A DNA stretch of 64,000 nucleotides. Source: Arcanobacterium urinimassiliense. Its GTDB lineage: Bacteria > Actinomycetota > Actinomycetes > Actinomycetales > Actinomycetaceae. Positions 24,879 through 33,161 of the stretch are shown here, one piece after another. The notes below the pieces were generated by a model. The model had not been told where the DNA came from, did not search any database, and saw only the letters and a program-made list of their open reading frames with translations. The first letter of the stretch is position 1; every line of letters starts with the position of its first letter. The stretch lies in contig NZ_LT632435.1 of assembly GCF_900119495.1 (NCBI RefSeq), positions 134,998-198,997 of the forward strand, in the 5' to 3' direction. A program made the translations under genes and the position numbers.

Positions 24879-25246
24879 TTTTCTGCTGCCTTTCCTGCCA
24901 CCGGTATTAGAGATAATTTTCGTAATTCTTTTTCAATAGCTACTTGTAGTTGCTGATAATCGGCCGTAGCTGCTGCCGGACGAGCCCTTACTACTAAAGC
25001 TTGTGCCTTTATTATGGGCAAATATTCCCGCATAATATGCCGTAATTTTCTTATTACTTGATGGCGAACTACGGAATTTCCAACTCTTTTACCAACAACG
25101 AAGCCGACCTTAGGTAGGTCGGCTTTCGTATCTTCCGCAACAGGAATTACATGCATAGTTAATAAGTAATTTCCGCTGCTCTTTCCGCCGCGAAATACGG
25201 AAGTAAATTCCGCGCTTTTTCGCAACCGGTTTTCTTTCGGCAGCAT
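24872..25246 (-). CDS. rnpA: Ribonuclease P protein component
   Basis: Protein subunit of RNase P, which matures tRNA 5' ends. The 124 residues begin [21 protein letters not shown] and contain the core [31 protein letters not shown] (about 47-77). The ATG at 25246 follows the rpmH stop with no spacing, so translation is coupled to L34. An unusually good hairpin (25101-25125) lies within the coding region just before the RNR motif. No RNase P RNA gene is visible in this window. Confidence 0.96.
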   Translation of the reverse strand: MLPKENRLRKSAEFTSVFRGGKSSGNYLLTMHVIPVAEDTKADLPKVGFVVGKRVGNSVVRHQVIRKLRHIMREYLPIIKAQALVVRARPAAATADYQQLQVAIEKELRKLSLIPVAGKAAEKC

Positions 25247-25387
25247 TTAGGCAGAAAGCTTAGCGCGACCCTTAAGCCGGCGCGCAGCTAATACTGCACG
25301 GCCTCCGCGCGTGCGCATACGCTTACGAAAACCATGCACCTTGGAACGATGCCGGTTATTAGGCTGATAAGTACGTTTCGTAGACAT
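25247..25387 (-). CDS. rpmH: 50S ribosomal protein L34
   Basis: A 46-residue, very basic large-subunit protein, found by hand-translating the minus strand. It begins [19 protein letters not shown], followed by [22 protein letters not shown], the universal L34 pattern. The stop TAA is directly followed by the rnpA ATG. The ribosome site is GGTGGGAG about 6 bases before the ATG. It is the first gene of the conserved cluster leftward of dnaA. Confidence 0.98.
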   Translation of the reverse strand: MSTKRTYQPNNRHRSKVHGFRKRMRTRGGRAVLAARRLKGRAKLSA

Positions 25388-25419
25388 GGGTAACTCCCAC
25401 CGCATAAACTCGGATTCTT

Positions 25420-25456
25420 CACAATGTATCTATACCGCGGATATATTTACATTGTG
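25420..25456. repeat. Inverted repeat in the rpmH leader
   Basis: Perfect 9-base arms CACAATGTA (25420-25428) and TACATTGTG (25448-25456) flank 19 bases that are partly self-complementary around a central CCGCGG. It lies between the candidate rpmH promoter and the start codon, so it would be a leader stem-loop or an operator. Confidence 0.6.
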
Positions 25457-25485
25457 CGTGCGCTCTTTACACACATAGCCATATG

Positions 25486-25515
25486 ACTCTACGCGACTTT
25501 TCGTTTATAGGTCAA
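25486..25515 (-). promoter_or_regulatory. Candidate rpmH operon promoter
   Basis: On the minus strand, TTGACC (25515-25510) and TAGAGT (25491-25486) are separated by 18 bases, about 100 bases upstream of the L34 start. Confidence 0.4.
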
Positions 25516-25662
25516 TCTTTCATGCATCTCTCGTGATTGATATCTCAAGGAATATATTTGAAAATTTCCGGTATAAATCATATTCCACAGCTGTTAATAA
25601 CTTTTCTTTTTTGACTTTTCGGCTTATTGCTCAGAAAAGCCACAACGAATTACAAAGGTGTA

Positions 25663-25694
25663 ATATCCACAGCTGTGTATAAGTATGTGGATAA
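25663..25694. promoter_or_regulatory. DnaA-box cluster upstream of dnaA
   Basis: Three 9-mers lie in 32 bases: ATATCCACA (25663-25671, one mismatch to TTATCCACA), TGTGTATAA (25674-25682, one mismatch on the other strand) and TGTGGATAA (25686-25694, perfect on the minus strand). A similar ATTCCACAGCTGT block at about 25582-25594 repeats part of this. They are likely sites of dnaA autoregulation or part of a bipartite origin. The rest of 25516-25805 is AT-rich with no gene seen. Confidence 0.7.
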
Positions 25695-25805
25695 TTTTAA
25701 TGCATTTCCTTTTTTTCTCGTCTAGACTGAGAAAGCTAAGTTTTATATTTCTTTAATTTATGGCCATACTTTACGGTCATTTTTAGAAATCTGGAAAGGA
25801 ATATT

Positions 25806-27470
25806 ATGGAAGAAGGCTTTGCTGCGCGGGCGGCCTGGACAGCTGCTGCAGAACTTTTACGTGCAGAAGGATGCCTTTCTGATTCCCAAGCTGCTTTTCT
25901 AAATTTAGCTAAACCTATAGCCACTGTAGATGAAATTTTTATGATCAGTGTAGGCTCTGATTTCATAAAAGATTGGCTACAGGAACACGTAATAGAAGCT
26001 ATGACTCCACAACTGAGTAATATCCTCGGGCGCACAGTTAAAATTTTAATTTCCGTAGATCCAGCTCTCAGTGAACAAGAAGTACCTACTTCAAGTGCCG
26101 ATACTCTCTCTGCTTCTTTTACTTCTCCACATCCATCTACACCACTTCAAAATGTAAATTCTCCTGTTTTTTCAGAAGAAACAAAGAAACCAGAACTCCA
26201 CTCTGTAAATTATTCACCCGTAGATAACTCTCTCACTTCTTTAGAAGAAAAAATGCGGTCTTATCACGGAGATTCTTCTTATTCTGCCTCTTCCTATCCC
26301 GAAGATTTTTCCTCTTCTCCGCAGAATGAACCAAATACCGATACGTCTTTCCCTGCTGCTTTTCCAACTGCGTTGCCAAAATTACCAAATGGTAGTCAAG
26401 GGCAAGAAGCAGCACGTTTAAATCCTCGGCATACTTTTGAAAATTTCGTAATTGGCGAATCAAATCGTTTCGCACATGCCACCGCTTTAGCAGTAGCAGA
26501 ATCTCCTGGATCTACCTACAATCCGCTTTTTCTTTACTCTGCTTCCGGCATGGGAAAAACTCATCTTTTACATGCCATTGGAAACTACACGCTCAGTCTT
26601 TATCCCGGATTAAAAGTCCTCTACACTTCAGCTGAAGAATTTACTAATGCCTTTATTAATGCATTAAGTAATAACGAACGCTATACCTTTAAAGATCGCT
26701 TCCGAAATGTAGATGTACTACTTATTGACGATATTCAGTTTATTTCTGGCCGAGAAAACACATTGGAAGAATTTTTTCACACCTTTAATTCTCTTTCTAA
26801 CGCCAATAAACAAATCGTCATTACTTCAGACGTAGCTCCAAAATATTTAACCGGCTTCGAAGAACGCATGATTTCTCGCTTTGCCTCTGGAATTACCGCT
26901 AATATCGATTTACCTAATTTTGAAACCCGTATAGCTATTTTAGAGAAAAAAGCTGCTGCCGAATCTCTCGAAGTCCCGCGGGCTGTTTTAGAATTTATTG
27001 CTTCCCGCATCACCACAAATGTGCGCGAAATGGAAGGCGCTTTACGGCGTATCACTGCTTACGGCGGTTTAGCTCAGCAAGAAATTACCTTGGATATGGC
27101 AGAAATGGTATTGAAAGATATTATTTCCGATCCGGATTCTATCCAAATAAGTGCCGGTATGATCATGGCAGAAACTGCTCTTTATTTTGATCTCACTACC
27201 GCTGATTTAAAATCTCCTACTCGTACCCGCGCACTCACTACTCCACGCCATATCGGAATGTATCTTTGCCGAGAACTCACTAATCTTTCGCTTCCGCAGA
27301 TTGCAGATGCCTTTAATCGCCGCGACCATACCACGGTAATTAACGCTGTGAAAAAGGTAGAAAAACAGATGGCGGAAAAACAAAATATCTTTAATGAAGT
27401 ATCGGAATTAACTACCCGCATTAAACAAGCTGCAAAAACCCAAGCCCAGCAAGTAGAAAATTATAAATAA
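25806..27470 (+). CDS. dnaA: Chromosomal replication initiator DnaA
   Basis: AAA+ ATPase that binds DnaA boxes and melts the origin. The 554 residues comprise domain I (about 1-85), a long Ser/Pro-rich domain II linker (about 90-205), domain III from NPRHTFENFVIGESNRFAHA with Walker A SGMGKTHLLHAIGN (about 246-259) and VDVLLIDDIQFISGRE, and domain IV. The last ends with LCRELTNLSLPQIADAFNRRDHTTVINAVKKVEK. The Walker A residue Leu of the usual GLGKTH is Met here, a conservative change. The ATG has AAAGGA upstream. DnaA boxes flank the gene on both sides. Confidence 0.98.
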   Translation: MEEGFAARAAWTAAAELLRAEGCLSDSQAAFLNLAKPIATVDEIFMISVGSDFIKDWLQEHVIEAMTPQLSNILGRTVKILISVDPALSEQEVPTSSADTLSASFTSPHPSTPLQNVNSPVFSEETKKPELHSVNYSPVDNSLTSLEEKMRSYHGDSSYSASSYPEDFSSSPQNEPNTDTSFPAAFPTALPKLPNGSQGQEAARLNPRHTFENFVIGESNRFAHATALAVAESPGSTYNPLFLYSASGMGKTHLLHAIGNYTLSLYPGLKVLYTSAEEFTNAFINALSNNERYTFKDRFRNVDVLLIDDIQFISGRENTLEEFFHTFNSLSNANKQIVITSDVAPKYLTGFEERMISRFASGITANIDLPNFETRIAILEKKAAAESLEVPRAVLEFIASRITTNVREMEGALRRITAYGGLAQQEITLDMAEMVLKDIISDPDSIQISAGMIMAETALYFDLTTADLKSPTRTRALTTPRHIGMYLCRELTNLSLPQIADAFNRRDHTTVINAVKKVEKQMAEKQNIFNEVSELTTRIKQAAKTQAQQVENYK

Positions 27471-27793
27471 TTTTTCTTGTGCATAACTCTGCTTTTCTGC
27501 GACTTCTTTGTGTTCTTTGCCCGCTTGCCTGTGGATAAAAACTAAAAGCAAATACTTTCTTCCGCGTTTTTACTTCTTATCCACTGACTAATCACAAAAT
27601 ATTACACAGATACTTTCCCTCTACCGTTAAGAAAATTTAGAATATCCACAAAATCCACAAGGCCTACTACTGCTACTACCTATTTATATAAACTACAAAA
27701 ATGCCGCCACCCGTTGCGGAAAATATGTAATTATAAGTATCTTGTTTTCTCAAACTCACGTAAAATACTCTTAGAAAAAGAAAGTAGGTAGTT
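27471..27793. other. Probable oriC in the dnaA-dnaN gap
   Basis: This 323-base AT-rich gap holds DnaA-box-like 9-mers: TGTGGATAA (27530-27538, perfect), TTATCCACT (27577-27585, one mismatch), ATATCCACA (27642-27650, one mismatch) and AAATCCACA (27651-27659, two mismatches). The dnaA-dnaN spacer is the standard origin location in actinobacteria. The strand and gene arrangement diverging around it support this. Confidence 0.75.
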
Positions 27794-28924
27794 GTGAAAT
27801 TTCAAGTTGAATACGATACCTTCACCGAAGCAGTAACGTGGGTGGCGCGTACTATTCCCAACCGTCCGGCTATTCCCGTATTAGCAGGAATGAAGATTAC
27901 TGCTAAAGAAGAAGGGGTAATTACCTTAGGATCGCGGGATTCCGATATTTCTTCACATATTGAAATAGACGGAGAAGTGCTAGACACGGGAGAAATTTTA
28001 GTAAACGGAAAGTTGCTGGCAGATATTTGCCGAAATCTACCGAATAAAGCAATTACTTTTTCTTTAGAAGATAACAAGCTAGAAATTGAATGCGGTACCA
28101 CGCGTTTTTCCATGAAAATAATGACCATGGATGATTATTCTGAATTACCGGAAATGCCAGAAATAATTGGAAAAGTAGATGGCAGTATTTGGGAAGAAGC
28201 AGTAAGCCAGGTCAGTATTGCTGCCTCGCATGACGATACTTTGCCAATGTTGGTATCTATTTGTATCGAAATTTCTGGAAACCAAATTTCTTTACTTGCT
28301 ACCGATCGATATCGTCTCGCTTTGCGGGAATTAGCGTGGGAAGCAAAAGAAGAAAACTTAGAGAAGCGAATTTTGGTACGCTCAGCACGGCTGCTAGAAA
28401 TAGCAAAATCTTTGGGAAGCAGTAGCGTAAATATTCACCTAGATAGTTTAGAAAATCCGTCGTTATTAGGTTTTTCTGCAGCAGGTAAACAAAATACCGT
28501 GCAGCTCACGGATGGAGAATATCCGCAAGTACGTTCTCTTTTCCCCACGGAAGTAGAAGGAAGTGCCAGCGTAGATAGAGAAGAAATGCTAAACGCAATT
28601 AAAAGATCGCGTTTAGTAGTAGAAAAAAATTCCGCGGTACGCCTTTCGCTACAGCCAGAAGAATTAGTGATAGAAGCCGGGCAAGGGGAAGTCGCTCAGG
28701 CTTCAGAGGTAATAGGAGCAAAATTAGCGGGAGAAGAAATTAAATTAGCTTTTAATCCGGTATTTCTCCAAGACGCTTTAAGTGTAATAAAAGAAGAGAA
28801 TATGCATCTTTCCTATACACAAGCTACCAAGCCAGTGGTAATAAGTGGAGAAAACGCAAAAGGTGAAGTTAATAAAGATTTCAGTATTTTACTTATGCCG
28901 ATTCGTACTTTCGGGGAAAACTAA
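27794..28924 (+). CDS. dnaN: DNA polymerase III subunit beta (sliding clamp)
   Basis: Ring-shaped processivity clamp. The 376 residues match full-length DnaN: the N-terminal FTEAVTWVARTIPNRPAIPVLAGMKI, the mid-domain LLATDRYRLALREL, the third domain, and a C-terminal ending VVISGENAKGEVNKDFSILLMPIR. It starts at GTG 27794 after AGTAGGT. recF follows after 13 bases, without the gnd gene that separates them in mycobacteria and streptomycetes. Confidence 0.98.
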   Translation: MKFQVEYDTFTEAVTWVARTIPNRPAIPVLAGMKITAKEEGVITLGSRDSDISSHIEIDGEVLDTGEILVNGKLLADICRNLPNKAITFSLEDNKLEIECGTTRFSMKIMTMDDYSELPEMPEIIGKVDGSIWEEAVSQVSIAASHDDTLPMLVSICIEISGNQISLLATDRYRLALRELAWEAKEENLEKRILVRSARLLEIAKSLGSSSVNIHLDSLENPSLLGFSAAGKQNTVQLTDGEYPQVRSLFPTEVEGSASVDREEMLNAIKRSRLVVEKNSAVRLSLQPEELVIEAGQGEVAQASEVIGAKLAGEEIKLAFNPVFLQDALSVIKEENMHLSYTQATKPVVISGENAKGEVNKDFSILLMPIRTFGEN

Positions 28925-28937
28925 ATTGTAGAGCAAA

Positions 28938-30230
28938 GTGTATATTTCTGATTTCGCAATTTATAATTTTCGCTCGTATCGGCAAGCTTTTTTAAAGCTG
29001 CAGCCCGGTATTAACGTGTTTTGCGGCCAAAACGGGGCGGGGAAAACAAATCTAGTAGAAGCAATAGCTTATCTAGCTACGTTTTCTTCGCATCGAGTTG
29101 CAGCTGATACGGCATTGGTACATAAGCAGGCTACCGAAGCAGTTATTCAGGCGCGCTGCGTACAAGAAGAAGGCGAAAGTGTTTTAGAAGTAAAAATACT
29201 TCCTGGCAAAGCGAATTCTTGTTGGATAAATAGAGGGCCAGTAAAGCCAGCAGAACTACTGGGAATAGTGAAAGTAGTGGTCTTTGCACCGGAAGATTTA
29301 GAAAAAATAAAAGGAGAGCCGGGAGCGCGGCGAAATTTTTTAGACGAATTACTTATACAGGTAGATAAAAAGAATAAAGAAATTAATCGAGAATACAATC
29401 GGGTACTTAGTCAAAGAGCAGCGTTATTAAAAACAGCGCGGAAATGTCGGCGGAGTGGGCGAAATTTTGACGAAAAAAATTTAGAAGTTTGGGATAGGAA
29501 AATAGCTAGCTTAGGGGCAGAAATTATTGCCCGCCGCGCGGAAATTATTCAAAAATTGCGCCCTTATATAATGGAATACTATCGGCTTATTTCTGGAGGT
29601 AAAGGAAAAGCCCGAATAGATTACGAAGCAAATATTAATATCCGCCGCGGGTGGGAACTTCCAGATCCAGCAGCTGTGCAAGGAGAAAAAGGAGAAGAAC
29701 TTGCGCTTAAAGCGGATGGAGAAATTCAAGAAAACGAAGAAAAACTGCAAAATACAGCAGTTGTAGAAGCCGTTTTATATGAGCAACTACAAAAATGGCG
29801 CGAAACAGAAATAGAAAGAGGAGTAAATTTAGTAGGCCCACACCGCGATGATATTCGGTTATTACTTCAAGATTTACCTGCTAAAGGTTACGCTTCGCAC
29901 GGAGAAACGTGGTCCTATGCTTTAGCTTTGCGCCTTGCAGAATGGGAAATTTTACGGAATATCGAAGCAGATCTGTGGGGAAGTAAAGAAGAACCTATTC
30001 TCATTTTAGACGATGTATTTTCTGAACTAGATATGTATCGGCGGGAACGGTTAATGGAGATAATAACCGAGGCAGAACAAGTAATAATTACTTCTGCGAG
30101 CGGAGAAGAATTGCCGGAGAGGGCTGCGCGAAAAAGTTTTCTAGTAGCAAATCACGAAGTAGTAGAAAAAACTGAAACTGAAGTTGAAGCTAAAACCGAA
30201 GAAAATGAAAAAGTAGCAGAAGGAAAGTAA
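28938..30230 (+). CDS. recF: DNA replication and repair protein RecF
   Basis: SMC-like ATPase that helps load RecA at single-strand gaps. The 430 residues contain Walker A FCGQNGAGKTNLVEAIAYLA (about 30-49), the GPHRDD motif (about 297), and the ABC-type signature and Walker B region ending LILDDVFSELD. The C-terminal ~30 residues are Glu/Lys/Thr-rich and look dispensable. It starts at GTG 28938 with a poor ribosome site, so coupling to dnaN is likely. dciA begins on the base after its stop. Confidence 0.96.
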   Translation: MYISDFAIYNFRSYRQAFLKLQPGINVFCGQNGAGKTNLVEAIAYLATFSSHRVAADTALVHKQATEAVIQARCVQEEGESVLEVKILPGKANSCWINRGPVKPAELLGIVKVVVFAPEDLEKIKGEPGARRNFLDELLIQVDKKNKEINREYNRVLSQRAALLKTARKCRRSGRNFDEKNLEVWDRKIASLGAEIIARRAEIIQKLRPYIMEYYRLISGGKGKARIDYEANINIRRGWELPDPAAVQGEKGEELALKADGEIQENEEKLQNTAVVEAVLYEQLQKWRETEIERGVNLVGPHRDDIRLLLQDLPAKGYASHGETWSYALALRLAEWEILRNIEADLWGSKEEPILILDDVFSELDMYRRERLMEIITEAEQVIITSASGEELPERAARKSFLVANHEVVEKTETEVEAKTEENEKVAEGK

Positions 30231-30845
30231 ATGAAAAAAGAGGAGGTGAGTAGGGAAGAACGTCGGCGGCAGGCACGAATAGCTGCCGATAAAAAATATG
30301 GAGATGTATTGCCATTACAAATTTTAGAAAAAATGCGGGTAATGGCAGAAGCACAAGGCTGGGTGCGAATTAGAAAAAGTGGCTCAGCAACGCGAAACAA
30401 AGAAATGGCACCGCAAGAGAGAATTGGTGCAGATGTTTATGTACCTGTACCCGGGCAAGATGTAGGAAGTGGTGCCCGAAAATCTTATTTAGATCCCAAA
30501 CCGCTCGGAATGTTAGTGGAGCGCACGTTAAAAGAAAAAGCGTGGCAAGAAAAAATCGATGTAGCTGCTATTGCAGAAAATTGGGAAGCAATAGTAGGAA
30601 AAGTGGTAGCAGCTAATTCTTGTGTGCAAGAGTATTCAGAAGAAAAAGTATTGACGATTAGGGCGCGTACGGTTTCGTGGGAAACGCAATTGCGGGCACT
30701 TTCTTTAGAATTAGATAAGCGAATTTCTTCCCAGCTAGGAGAAGGTGTAGTAAAAGAAATTCGCATAGTAGGGCCGCATCGCCCTTCTTGGAGACACGGA
30801 AAATATGTAGTTCCTGGCCGCGGTGTGCGCGATACCTATGATTAA
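30231..30845 (+). CDS. DUF721/DciA-family protein, probable replicative helicase loader/operator
   Basis: DciA proteins interact with DnaB helicase in bacteria lacking DnaC/DnaI. The 204 residues have a basic N-terminus, then the DUF721 domain (about 85-185: LGMLVERTLKEKAWQEKI, WEAIVGKVVAANSC, LTIRARTVSWETQLRALS). The actinobacterial ending PSWRHGKYVVPGRGVRDTYD is also present. The ATG abuts the recF stop. The gene order recF-dciA-gyrB is the standard actinobacterial arrangement and places it in the replication cluster. Confidence 0.92.
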   Translation: MKKEEVSREERRRQARIAADKKYGDVLPLQILEKMRVMAEAQGWVRIRKSGSATRNKEMAPQERIGADVYVPVPGQDVGSGARKSYLDPKPLGMLVERTLKEKAWQEKIDVAAIAENWEAIVGKVVAANSCVQEYSEEKVLTIRARTVSWETQLRALSLELDKRISSQLGEGVVKEIRIVGPHRPSWRHGKYVVPGRGVRDTYD

Positions 30846-30994
30846 ACGAATGATTAACCGGAATAACGATACGCAATACATAAAAACAAAGTGAAAAAGT
30901 ACGGCGTGGGGAGAAAGCTTTAGGAAAAAGCTCTAAAAGAGAAGGCTCTAAGATCGGAGCGAGCGCCAAAATCGAAAAATGCGTATTTTCTGGC

Positions 30995-31000
30995 TATAAT
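30995..31000 (+). promoter_or_regulatory. Candidate -10 element of the gyrB-gyrA promoter
   Basis: A perfect TATAAT lies in the 283-base gap between dciA and gyrB, about 130 bases before the gyrB start. No good -35 is visible at 16-18 bases, so the call rests on the -10 alone. Confidence 0.4.
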
Positions 31001-31128
31001 AGAAGAAGTAGTAGTTTATGTAGGTACCTACTAAAGAAGGTCTTAAATCTGTAAAAGTATATATCTCGAGCCATTGAGAGATAAGACACAGAAAAAGAAG
31101 CAGTAAAAGGGTGGAGGAGCGCTGCCGC

Positions 31129-33153
31129 GTGAGTGAAGAAAAAAATAAACCGGAAGAACATTATGGCGCAGAAGATATTACGGTACTGGAAGGGCTAGAG
31201 GCAGTACGTAAACGTCCGGGAATGTATATCGGCTCTACCGGAGTACGAGGACTACATCATTTAGTTTATGAGGTAGTGGATAATTCTGTAGACGAAGCTT
31301 TAGCTGGATATTGTAGTGAAATCACCGTCACTCTTTTAGAAGGTGGCGGAGTGCGCATAGTAGATAATGGGCGCGGAATTCCGGTAGATATTCACCCCAC
31401 CGAAAAAGTTTCTGCAGTACAAGTAGTTATGACGATGCTGCACGCCGGAGGTAAATTCGGCAACGGCTCCTATGCGGTATCAGGTGGTTTACACGGAGTA
31501 GGTGTTTCGGTCGTAAATGCGCTTTCCACCCGAATGGAAACACAAATTTGGCGTGATGGATACGTCTGGAGAATAGCCTACGAAAATGGGGTACCTTTAG
31601 CACCACTCGCCAAAGGCGAAAAGACCGATAAAACGGGTACGCAGCAGACCTTTTGGCCAAATGCAGAAATTTTTGAAACTACCCATTTTGATTTCGAAAC
31701 TCTCCGGCATCGTTTCCGGCAAATGGCTTTCCTAAATAAAGGCCTTCGTATCACGCTAATAGACGAAAGAAAAGAAGCGGTAGAAGAAGGAGACGAAGTC
31801 ACTGGAGACAACAAAGGAGTAGCTGATGCACCACTGCCGGGGCATCGCGAAATTAGCTATAAATATGACGGGGGAATTCTGGACTATGTGGCACATTTAG
31901 TGCGCACGAAAAAAGCAGAACCAGTACATAGCGAACCTATTTATTTTGAAGTAGAAGATACCGAAAAGAAAATGTCGGTAGAAATAGCTATGCAGTGGAC
32001 TAATGCCTATAGTGAATCCCTCTACACTTTCGCCAACACTATTAACACCACAGAAGGCGGTACCCACGAAGAAGGCTTCCGCACTGCACTCACTTCAGTA
32101 ATAAATAAATATGCCCGTGATAAGAATCTTCTAAAAGATAAAGATCCGAATCTTTCGGGTGACGATGTGCGCGAAGGTTTAACTACCGTAATTTCTATTA
32201 AAATCGGCGAGCCGCAATTCGAAGGGCAGACAAAAACTAAGCTGGGTAATACGGAAGCGCGCACTTTTGTGCAGACCCAGACCTATGCATATCTTTCCGA
32301 ATGGCTAGATATGCATCCAACTGAAGGAAGAGAAATAATTCGCAAAGCTACTCAAGCCTATTCGGCGCGAGTAGCAGCACGGAAAGCTCGCGAAGCGACG
32401 CGGCGTAAATCAGTACTAGAATCAGCTTCTTTACCTGGGAAGCTGAAAGATTGTACTTCGCGTAACCCGGAAGAATGTGAAATTTTTATTGTGGAGGGTG
32501 ATTCTGCTGGTGGTTCAGCAGTAAATGGGCGTAACCCCCAACATCAGGCGATTATGCCGATTCGCGGGAAAATTCTTAATGTGGAAAAGGCGCGGCTAGA
32601 TAGGGCACTTTCTTCCGACACTATTCAAGGTTTAATTACGGCTTTTGGTACGGGCGTAGGAGAAAGCTTTGATATAGAGAAATTGCGCTACCACAAAATC
32701 GTCTTTATGGCAGACGCCGATGTGGACGGGCAACATATTGCTACGTTGCTTCTCACGTTAATTTATCGCTATATGAAGCCGCTTATTGAAGGGGGATATG
32801 TGTATTTAGCAATGCCACCCCTCTATCGTTTGAAATGGACTAATGCTCCCCATCAATATGTATTTTCTGACAAAGAACGCGATGAAGTTTTAGCAGCTGG
32901 TTTAGCGGCTGGGAAAAAATTACCGAAAGCCGAAGGGCAAGGAATTCAGCGCTATAAAGGTCTAGGAGAAATGAACGCTTCTGAATTGTGGGAAACCACG
33001 ATGGATCCGGAGACGCGGACTTTGAAAAAAGTAGAAATAGGTGAAGCAGCTAGTACTGATGAAACTTTTTCTATTTTGATGGGAGAAGATGTGCAGTCGC
33101 GGCGCAGCTTTATTCAGCGCAATGCCCATGACGTACGCTTCCTAGATATTTAA
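31129..33153 (+). CDS. gyrB: DNA gyrase subunit B
   Basis: ATPase subunit of the type II topoisomerase that introduces negative supercoils. It has 674 residues from the GTG at 31129, which has GGAGGAG 9 bases upstream; an earlier in-frame GTG at 31111 would bury that site in the coding region. Motifs: [16 protein letters not shown], the ATP-binding [26 protein letters not shown], the [15 protein letters not shown], and [17 protein letters not shown]. The C-terminus ends with [18 protein letters not shown]. gyrA follows 8 bases later. Confidence 0.98.
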   Translation: MSEEKNKPEEHYGAEDITVLEGLEAVRKRPGMYIGSTGVRGLHHLVYEVVDNSVDEALAGYCSEITVTLLEGGGVRIVDNGRGIPVDIHPTEKVSAVQVVMTMLHAGGKFGNGSYAVSGGLHGVGVSVVNALSTRMETQIWRDGYVWRIAYENGVPLAPLAKGEKTDKTGTQQTFWPNAEIFETTHFDFETLRHRFRQMAFLNKGLRITLIDERKEAVEEGDEVTGDNKGVADAPLPGHREISYKYDGGILDYVAHLVRTKKAEPVHSEPIYFEVEDTEKKMSVEIAMQWTNAYSESLYTFANTINTTEGGTHEEGFRTALTSVINKYARDKNLLKDKDPNLSGDDVREGLTTVISIKIGEPQFEGQTKTKLGNTEARTFVQTQTYAYLSEWLDMHPTEGREIIRKATQAYSARVAARKAREATRRKSVLESASLPGKLKDCTSRNPEECEIFIVEGDSAGGSAVNGRNPQHQAIMPIRGKILNVEKARLDRALSSDTIQGLITAFGTGVGESFDIEKLRYHKIVFMADADVDGQHIATLLLTLIYRYMKPLIEGGYVYLAMPPLYRLKWTNAPHQYVFSDKERDEVLAAGLAAGKKLPKAEGQGIQRYKGLGEMNASELWETTMDPETRTLKKVEIGEAASTDETFSILMGEDVQSRRSFIQRNAHDVRFLDI

Positions 33154-33161
33154 GGATAGAT

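Noticed and set aside
31111-31128. Upstream in-frame GTG as the gyrB start.
   Set aside because: It would place the strong GGAGGAG site inside the coding region; the GTG at 31129 is correctly spaced from it and fits GyrB N-termini.
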